The translations under genes were made by a program, and so were the position numbers. A DNA stretch of 64,000 nucleotides from JAGPDF01 sp052035735 (GTDB taxonomy: Bacteria > Acidobacteriota > Thermoanaerobaculia > Multivoradales > JAGPDF01), in NCBI GenBank assembly GCA_052035735.1, contig JBPOHI010000121.1, positions 1-64,000 of the forward strand, in the 5' to 3' direction. A model generated the notes under the pieces. That model was not told the DNA's origin and ran no database searches. It saw only the letters and a list, made by a program, of their open reading frames with translations. Positions 58,297 through 64,000 of the stretch are shown one piece after another (within the stretch, counting starts at the first letter, position 1; every line of letters starts with the position of its first letter).

Positions 58297-59787
58297 TCAC
58301 CGCTTCCGCGCGCCGGCTCCAGGGTTCGCGCCCAGCGCCTCGACGAGGAGCTCCATCCGCATGCCGCGCGAACCCTTGACCAGCAGGAGGTCGCCGGGAC
58401 GCGTCAGCTCGCTGATCGCGGCCGCGGCTGCCGCCGAGTCGGTGAACAGGCGGCTGGGTGTCTGCAGCCGCCGCGAGGCTGGCTCGGCGGTCGCGAGCGT
58501 CGCGTGCGCCGCCGCGAGCTCGGGGCCGACGAGAACCAGCAGGTCCGCCCGGCAACGATCGGCCGCCGCGAGCAGCTCGAGGTGCTCGGCCGCCGCGACC
58601 TCGCCGAGCTCCAGCATGTCGCCGAGCGCGACGATCGATCGCGCGGTGCGCCGATCGGCGACCTCGCGCGCTGCGGCGAGGGCGGCGCGCGCCGAGCGCG
58701 GGTTCGAGTTGTAGGTATCGTCGAGGATGAAGACGCCGCCGGCTTCGACGGGGCGCAATCGACCCGGGACCGCCTCGACCGCTGCGACGGCCGCCGTGAG
58801 GCGCGACAGCTCCTCGGGCGAGGCCGAACGATCGAGCAGCGCGAGCGCGCCGGCAACCGCCGCGGCGATGTTCATCGCCGCGGTCTCGCCGATCAGGCTC
58901 GTCGTCACCCGCAGCTCGCGTGGCGAACCGCCGAGCGCGGCGAAGGAGCGGCCGCGCGAACGCAGGAGGACAGTCGCGGTGCCGTTCGCTTCGACGGTGC
59001 GCCCAGCGACGACGAGGTCCGAGCCGGCACCGCGGCCGAAGGTCAGTTGCTTGGCTCCGGCACGCGCGAGGCGATCGCGCAGCAGTGCGTCGTCGCCATT
59101 GCCGACCGCGACGCGACGCGCGGCGAGCAGCAAGGCGGCCTCTTCGTTGGCGATCTCCGCCAGCGAGCCGAGCCTCTCGGAGTGCTCCACATCGACGTTG
59201 ACGACCAGTGCGACGGTCGGCTTGGCGATGCGGCCGAGCTCGGCGATCTCGCCCGGGACGCTCGTGCCGCACTCGAGGACGATGGCGCGGTGTTCCGGAG
59301 TGAGGGTGAAGAGCGTCATCGGCACGCCGATCCGGTTGTTGAGATTGCCGGCGGTGACCAGGGTCTGCCCGAAAAGAGCCCGCACCCCGGCGGCGGCCAG
59401 AGTCTTGGTCGTCGTCTTGCCGGCCGAGCCTCCGATGGCGAGCACCGGCAGCGGCCGGCTGCGGGTTTCGCGATCGACGAAATGGCGCGCCAGATCACCC
59501 AGGGCGACGAGCGTATCGGGCACCTCGATCCGCGGGCCGGCGATGCCCCGGCCGGCAGCTACCAGATTCACCGCGCCGCGGGCGGCCGTCTCGCCGGCGA
59601 AGCGGTGCCCATCGTGCACCTCGCCGGCGAGAGCCACGAAGAGCCCGCCCGAAGGCACCGTCCGGGAATCGGTGGAGACCTCCGAGAGCGCTCTCGCCGG
59701 CTCGACCTCGAACAGGGTTCCACCGGTCGCTGCGGCGACCTCGCCGGCGGTGAAGGCTGCAGCGTTCCGCGGGATCGGCGTGGCCAA
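58297..59787 (-). CDS. murF: UDP-MurNAc-tripeptide--D-Ala-D-Ala ligase
   Basis: 496 residues from TTG 59787. N-terminal substrate domain with FTAGEVAAATGG; P-loop IGGSAGKTTTK (about 113-123); GNLNNRIGVP; HSERLGS; and the C-terminal ligase domain with DDTYNSNPRSARAAL. It adds D-Ala-D-Ala, the product of Ddl (4641-5642), to the peptidoglycan precursor. The TTG start directly follows the icd stop (TAG then TTG, no gap), so translation probably restarts there. Confidence 0.94.
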   Translation of the reverse strand: MATPIPRNAAAFTAGEVAAATGGTLFEVEPARALSEVSTDSRTVPSGGLFVALAGEVHDGHRFAGETAARGAVNLVAAGRGIAGPRIEVPDTLVALGDLARHFVDRETRSRPLPVLAIGGSAGKTTTKTLAAAGVRALFGQTLVTAGNLNNRIGVPMTLFTLTPEHRAIVLECGTSVPGEIAELGRIAKPTVALVVNVDVEHSERLGSLAEIANEEAALLLAARRVAVGNGDDALLRDRLARAGAKQLTFGRGAGSDLVVAGRTVEANGTATVLLRSRGRSFAALGGSPRELRVTTSLIGETAAMNIAAAVAGALALLDRSASPEELSRLTAAVAAVEAVPGRLRPVEAGGVFILDDTYNSNPRSARAALAAAREVADRRTARSIVALGDMLELGEVAAAEHLELLAAADRCRADLLVLVGPELAAAHATLATAEPASRRLQTPSRLFTDSAAAAAAISELTRPGDLLLVKGSRGMRMELLVEALGANPGAGARKR

Positions 59788-61233
59788 CTACTCGCCGCCG
59801 GCGGAGTAGCCGCGTTGGCCGTCGAAGGTGAAGAGGCCCTCGGTCTTGACGAAGTCGAGACCGGCGGCGGCAGTGCGTGCGAGCAGCGCGACGATCTGCT
59901 CGTGCGTCACGGCCGCGCGGCCGTCCTGGCCGAGGAAGCGGCAGCACCAGTGATCGGTGCAGAAGGTCTCCGGGGAGCCCTCCGGCCAAACCTTGGTGCC
60001 GCGGTTGGAGATCGCCTTGAGCTCGAGTCCGGCGCCGCCCAAGGGCAGCACCAGCTTGGCGAGATCCTCGGCGCGCCCGCCGGACCAATCGAGGAAGAGG
60101 TCGACGCCGACGAGCTGCTTGCTGGCGCGCTGGTGCACCGCTGCGGCCTGTCCGGCCTGCGAAGGCGCGTTGAGGTAGCGCGCCGGCTTGAGCACCGTCG
60201 GCTCCTGTCCGAGGCGCGCCACGACGGCGGCGCCGAACTCGCGCGTTCCGACCTTCTCCTTCGACACGCCTTCGGCGAAGATGTCGTAGGTGTGCACGCC
60301 GTCCTCGATCGTCTTGAGCCAGGCGTTGTGCACCCTTTCCGCAACCTCTGCCTGCCCGATGTGCACCAGCATGAGGATCGCGCCGTGCAGCAGGCCCGAG
60401 GGGTTCGCCATGTTCTGGCCGGCGCGCCGCGGCGCCGAGCCGTGGATCGCCACGAACATCGCCACGTGCTCACCGATGTTGGCCGATCCCGCGAGCCCCA
60501 CCGAACCCGCGATCTGCGCCGCCACGTCGGAGAGGATGTCGCCGTAGAGATTGGGCATCACGATCACGTCGAAGGCGGTCGGCGTGTCGGCGAGCTTGGC
60601 GGCGCCGATGTCGACGATCCAGGCCTCCTTTTCGATGTCCGGATACTCGGCGCCGATGGTGTCGAACGCTTCGTGGAAGACTCCGTCGGTCATCTTCATG
60701 ATGTTGTCCTTCATGAAGCAGGTGACCTTCTTGCGCTTGTTCCGCCGGGCGTACTCGAATGCGTAGCGCACGATCTTCTCGGAGCCCGGGCGGCTGATGA
60801 GCTTCAGGCACTGGTAGACCTGATCGGTCTGCCGGTGCTCGATGCCGGCGTAGGTGTCCTCCTCGTTCTCGCGCACGATGACGACGTCCATCCCTGGGTG
60901 CTTGGTGCGCACGAACGGATGCAGCGACATGCAAGGGCGGACATTGGCGTACTGGCCGAAGGTCTTGCGCACCGTGACGTTCATGCTCTTGAAGCCGCCG
61001 CCCTGCGGAGTGGTGATCGGCGCCTTGAGAAACACGTTGGTGCGCCGGAGCGAATCCCAGGCCGAGGGCTCGATGCCGGAGAGGTGACCGCGCTTGTATA
61101 CCGCTTCGCCGATCTCGATCGTCTCGATTTCGATCTGGGCGCCGGCCGCCTGGATGATCGCCAGCGTCGCTTGCATGATCTCCGGTCCGATGCCGTCGCC
61201 ATGCGCTACCGTGATGGGGGTCTTGCCGCTCAT
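59788..61233 (-). CDS. icd: Isocitrate dehydrogenase, NADP-type (Thermus-like)
   Basis: 481 residues, longer than E. coli Icd (416) and similar to the Thermus-type enzyme with a C-terminal extension. Motifs: HGDGIGPEIM at the N-terminus, the substrate arginines in NVRPCMSL and IVRENEEDTYAGIE, NLYGDILSDVAA, and the coenzyme loop HGSAPRRAGQNMANP. It makes 2-oxoglutarate and NADPH in the TCA cycle. It heads the icd-murF-purE series, with GAGAGGAAAA before its ATG. Confidence 0.95.
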   Translation of the reverse strand: MSGKTPITVAHGDGIGPEIMQATLAIIQAAGAQIEIETIEIGEAVYKRGHLSGIEPSAWDSLRRTNVFLKAPITTPQGGGFKSMNVTVRKTFGQYANVRPCMSLHPFVRTKHPGMDVVIVRENEEDTYAGIEHRQTDQVYQCLKLISRPGSEKIVRYAFEYARRNKRKKVTCFMKDNIMKMTDGVFHEAFDTIGAEYPDIEKEAWIVDIGAAKLADTPTAFDVIVMPNLYGDILSDVAAQIAGSVGLAGSANIGEHVAMFVAIHGSAPRRAGQNMANPSGLLHGAILMLVHIGQAEVAERVHNAWLKTIEDGVHTYDIFAEGVSKEKVGTREFGAAVVARLGQEPTVLKPARYLNAPSQAGQAAAVHQRASKQLVGVDLFLDWSGGRAEDLAKLVLPLGGAGLELKAISNRGTKVWPEGSPETFCTDHWCCRFLGQDGRAAVTHEQIVALLARTAAAGLDFVKTEGLFTFDGQRGYSAGGE

Positions 61234-61281
61234 GAAGGATTTTCCTCTCGTGACGGCGCTTGGGGGCGCCGCAAAAGTCCA

Positions 61282-61287
61282 AGTCTA
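61282..61287 (-). promoter_or_regulatory. -10-like TAGACT for icd
   Basis: TAGACT on the minus strand 48 bases before the icd ATG, in the 139-base gap shared with the divergent kinase gene. Confidence 0.35.
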
Positions 61288-61357
61288 TCGGAGCGGAGGG
61301 CCGGCTGCCTCCCGCGGCCGGCCGCGGTGCCGCGGCGGCCTGGCCGGCGGCCGAGAG

Positions 61358-61363
61358 TACAAT
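61358..61363 (+). promoter_or_regulatory. -10-like TACAAT for the second hybrid kinase
   Basis: TACAAT ends 9 bases before ATG 61373; no ribosome site lies between, fitting a leaderless or very short leader. Confidence 0.4.
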
Positions 61364-61372
61364 CGGCGCCTC

Positions 61373-63337
61373 ATGAACGCGCCGCTGAAGTTCCGCTCGG
61401 CCAGCTCGGAGATTCTGCGCGTCCTGTTGCTCGAAGACAGCTCTGACGACGAAGCGCTCATCCGACATGCTCTGGCGGCGCTCGGCCGCATCGTCGTGCT
61501 CGATCGGGTCGACAACCGGGAGGCGTTCCGCGCGGCGCTCGACGCCGGGGGATTCCGTCTCGTCCTTTCGGACTTCGCGCTGCCGGGCTTCGACGGGCTG
61601 ACGGCGCTGCTCATGGTCCGCGAGCGCGATCCCGACCTGCCGTTCATCTTCGTTACCGGCTCGCTCCCGGAGGAGCGCGCCGTCGAGCTCATCCGGCAGC
61701 ATGCGACCGACTACGTGTCGAAGGATCGTCTCTCCGCCCTGCCGTTGGTGATCGAACGCTCGCTACGCGAGATGGATCATGCGCGGCGGGCGCGGGAAGC
61801 CGAGGAGCGGGCGCGCATCGTCGTCGAGTCGGCCCCGGACGCGATCCTCACCGTCGACAGCAAGGGCCGCATCCAGGGCGCGAACCTCGCGGCGCAGCGC
61901 CTCTTCGAGGCCGTGGAGGAATCGCTCCTCGGCAAACTCGCCTCGATCTACCTGCCGGCCGTTTGGGAGCGCCAATTCGACGGCACGGCGCGTTTTCGCG
62001 AACCCGAGAGCGCTGCCGCTCCCGGCCTGCCGCGCGAGACCCAATTGCACCTCGCCGATGGCCGGCGTCTGCCGGTCGAGATCGTGGTCAACGAGTTCGC
62101 CCAACGCCGCCGTCTCTACCGTTCCTGCTTCCTGCGCGACCTGTCGGACCGCCGCCGGATGGAGGAGCAGCTGCGCCAGGCGCAGAAGATGGAGGCCATC
62201 GGATCGCTCGCCGCCGGGATCGCGCACGATTTCAACAACGTGCTGGCGGTGGTCACCGGCTACGCCGAGCTCGTCCTCGACGCGCTCCCGAAGGGCTCGG
62301 AGCACTACGGGCACGTCGAGCAGATCCGTTTCGCCGGCGACCATGCCGCGGCGCTGACCCGGCAACTGCTCGCCTTCAGTCGCAAACAGGTGCTCAAGCC
62401 GGAGCGGCTGGCGGTGGCTCGTCTGGTGCAGGACCTCGCGCCGGTGCTGCAGCGGACGCTGGGAGAGCGTATCCGGCTCGAGGTGCGAGCCGATTCCGGG
62501 CTCACCGGCGTCGTCGCCGACCGGGCGCAGATCCAGCAGGTGCTGTTCAATTTGGCGATCAACGCACGCGACGCGATGCCCGACGGCGGGCTGCTGCTGG
62601 TCGAGGTCCATCCGGTCGAGTTCGACCTCGAGGACGCTTCGGAGCGCGTCGGGCTCATCCCCGGGCCCTACGTCGAGATCGCGGTCACCGATACGGGAGT
62701 CGGCATCGCCCTGGACGTCCAGAAGCGCATTTTCGAGCCGTTCTTCACGACCAAAGGAGCCGGGCGCGGCACGGGGATCGGCCTCGCCACCGTTCTCGGA
62801 ATCGTGCAGCAGAGCGGCGGGCACGTCTGGTTCTACAGCGAGCCGGGCAAGGGAACCACCTTCAAGGTCTATCTGCCGCGGGTCGAAGGCACGCTCGACG
62901 CCGTCGAAGCCGGCGTCGCGGTGGCCCCCGCAGCGGCCGCGGGCGGCGAAACGATCCTCCTGGTGGAGGACGACCAGCAGGTCCGCAACGTGGTCTCGCG
63001 CATCCTTCAGTCCGCCGGCTACGAACTGCGGATCTTTCCGAGCGCCCGCGATGCTCTCGCCGGCTTCGCGGGCGAGGGTGCCGACTGCGCACCGCCGGCG
63101 CTGCTACTCACCGACCTGGTCATGCCGGAGATGGGCGGTGACGAGTTGGCGCGCGAGATTCGCCGCCGGATGCCCGGCCTGCGGATCCTCTTCATGTCGG
63201 GCTATGCCCAGGATCTGGTCGCCGGGCGTTTCGACGACCTCGCGCCCTTCCATCACATCGGCAAGCCGTTCGGTGCCAAGGCGCTGCGCGATCGGATCCG
63301 GCAGATGCTCGACGAGCCGCAGCCCGATACACCCTGA
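61373..63337 (+). CDS. Cytoplasmic hybrid histidine kinase: receiver-PAS-kinase-receiver
   Basis: 654 residues from ATG 61373. N-terminal receiver (about 14-130: LLLEDSSDDEAL, Asp in LVLSDFALPG, SKDRL), PAS domain (about 143-260), HisKA with AAGIAHDFNNVLAVV (about 280), HATPase with NLAINARDAMPDGG and GTGIGLATVLG, and a C-terminal receiver (about 525-645: LLTDLVMPEMGG, GKPFG). No membrane segment is present. The HDFNN-type H-box is common in kinases whose two receivers take part in phosphorelay. No partner gene is adjacent. Confidence 0.92.
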   Translation: MNAPLKFRSASSEILRVLLLEDSSDDEALIRHALAALGRIVVLDRVDNREAFRAALDAGGFRLVLSDFALPGFDGLTALLMVRERDPDLPFIFVTGSLPEERAVELIRQHATDYVSKDRLSALPLVIERSLREMDHARRAREAEERARIVVESAPDAILTVDSKGRIQGANLAAQRLFEAVEESLLGKLASIYLPAVWERQFDGTARFREPESAAAPGLPRETQLHLADGRRLPVEIVVNEFAQRRRLYRSCFLRDLSDRRRMEEQLRQAQKMEAIGSLAAGIAHDFNNVLAVVTGYAELVLDALPKGSEHYGHVEQIRFAGDHAAALTRQLLAFSRKQVLKPERLAVARLVQDLAPVLQRTLGERIRLEVRADSGLTGVVADRAQIQQVLFNLAINARDAMPDGGLLLVEVHPVEFDLEDASERVGLIPGPYVEIAVTDTGVGIALDVQKRIFEPFFTTKGAGRGTGIGLATVLGIVQQSGGHVWFYSEPGKGTTFKVYLPRVEGTLDAVEAGVAVAPAAAAGGETILLVEDDQQVRNVVSRILQSAGYELRIFPSARDALAGFAGEGADCAPPALLLTDLVMPEMGGDELAREIRRRMPGLRILFMSGYAQDLVAGRFDDLAPFHHIGKPFGAKALRDRIRQMLDEPQPDTP

Positions 63338-63343
63338 AGCGGG

Positions 63344-64000
63344 TCAGAGGGCGGCGCTGTGCAGCGGGCAGCTCTGGCCGCTCGCGGGACCGCCCCCGGG
63401 CGCGTGGCCCGAGCCGACGACAGCGTGAAAGGCGAGCCAGGCGCCGACGGCGATGCAGATCGCGGCCGCGCTGCGCCGCAGCACGGTCGATCGCGCGAGG
63501 TCCCGCAGGCGGGACGCCGCGAGCCCGGCAGCGAAAAGCGAAGGCAGCGTGCCGGCTCCGAAAGAGGCCATGACCAGGGCGCCGTCTACCGCGCCCCCTG
63601 CGAGTCCCGCCATGGCGAGCATCGAGTAAACCAGGCCGCAGGGGAGAAATCCCCAGATCAGTCCGAGGGCGAGCGCGTGACCCGGGCCGCGGGCGCCGAG
63701 AAAGCGCCGACCGACAGGCTCGATGTGGCGCCAGAGGCGGGCGCCGAAGCGCTCGATCGGTTGCAGAAACTGCGGCCGTCCGGCGAGGAACAGGCCGATC
63801 CCGACGAGAAACAGAGCGGCGATGAGCCGTGCCGCGCGGCTGGCGGTCTCTGGCGGCAGGAAGCCACCCGCCGTCGCGCCGAGACCGCCGGCGAGAGCGC
63901 CCAGAGCTGCGTAGGTGACGATCCTGCCGGTGTTGTAGGCGACGAGCCCCGGCAGCCGGCTCGGGCGTGCGCCCGACCCGACAGGCCGGACCATCGAGAA
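63344..64000 (-). CDS. SafE/TauE-like (DsbD-transmembrane-like) membrane protein, N-terminus cut by window edge
   Basis: Open to the right edge in frame; an internal ATG at 63994 exists but the conserved first helix with its Cys-rich motif is missing, so the true start is probably beyond 64000. Visible are VAYNTGRIVTYAALGALAG, LALGLIWGFLPCGLVYSMLAMA and a Gly-rich helix pair, about six membrane segments in all. These fit the family related to cytochrome c biogenesis CcdA/DsbD and copper- or sulfite-export proteins. Members often sit with cbb3 oxidase assembly genes; those would lie outside the window. Confidence 0.8.
   Translation of the reverse strand, partial: FSMVRPVGSGARPSRLPGLVAYNTGRIVTYAALGALAGGLGATAGGFLPPETASRAARLIAALFLVGIGLFLAGRPQFLQPIERFGARLWRHIEPVGRRFLGARGPGHALALGLIWGFLPCGLVYSMLAMAGLAGGAVDGALVMASFGAGTLPSLFAAGLAASRLRDLARSTVLRRSAAAICIAVGAWLAFHAVVGSGHAPGGGPASGQSCPLHSAAL

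Noticed and set aside
61373..63337. Assignment of the second hybrid kinase as partner of the HD-GYP operon
   Set aside because: It is about 5 kb away on the other strand behind unrelated genes; no evidence beyond shared domain types.

Overview
GC-rich window from a Gram-negative bacterium. Several proteins point to an outer membrane: a FadL-type barrel, a second large beta-barrel and System I cytochrome c maturation. Menaquinone appears to be made by the futalosine route (MqnD). Gene content and style fit an Acidobacteriota-like genome (Thermoanaerobaculia or relatives), but this is inference; no rRNA or other marker is present. Coding density is very high, no intergenic stretch exceeds about 300 bases, and I saw no tRNA, rRNA, CRISPR array, IS element or phage gene. 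|| Layout. 1-5.6 kb: end of a FadL-like porin, MscS channel, STAS protein, asparaginase II, a cytokinin-dehydrogenase-like flavoenzyme and Ddl, closed by a perfect bidirectional hairpin. 5.7-20.5 kb: secreted proteins, MqnD, a HAD phosphatase, M1 aminopeptidase, cytidine deaminase, a membrane-bound SpoIIE-type phosphatase, a beta-helix protein, sucCD, an S51 homologue lacking its catalytic serine, a peroxiredoxin, Ndk and a small Cys/His protein. || 20.5-38.9 kb, all on the minus strand and read from high to low coordinates: a 19-heme cytochrome c, a 31-heme paralogue, an outer-membrane barrel with three N-terminal repeats, a complete ccmABCDEFGHI operon, a predicted di-haem cytochrome b, a 20-heme cytochrome c, a membrane-anchored FeS flavoprotein, and then an RNase A-like toxin with a CdiI-like immunity protein. 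Together the three cytochromes carry 70 CxxCH motifs. The set reads as an inner-membrane to outer-membrane electron conduit with its own maturation system. || 39.0-45.2 kb: a Nudix-MBL fusion, a DUF1684 protein, an MddA-like methyltransferase, an MsrB-MsrA fusion and a PLP enzyme. 45.2-51.5 kb: a six-gene minus-strand operon joined by ATGA overlaps: corrinoid protein, homocysteine methyltransferase, MetH-activation-like protein, MttB-family methyltransferase and a 2-oxoacid:ferredoxin oxidoreductase. It looks like a split methionine synthase whose folate module is replaced by an MttB-type methyl-donor module. || 51.6-64 kb: a hybrid kinase, response regulator and double HD-GYP cluster, DinB, a cyclase-family hydrolase, purE-murF-icd, a second hybrid kinase and the start-truncated end of a SafE-like membrane protein. 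Several leading genes have a TAnnnT -10-like hexamer only 6-9 bases before the start codon, which suggests frequent leaderless transcripts.
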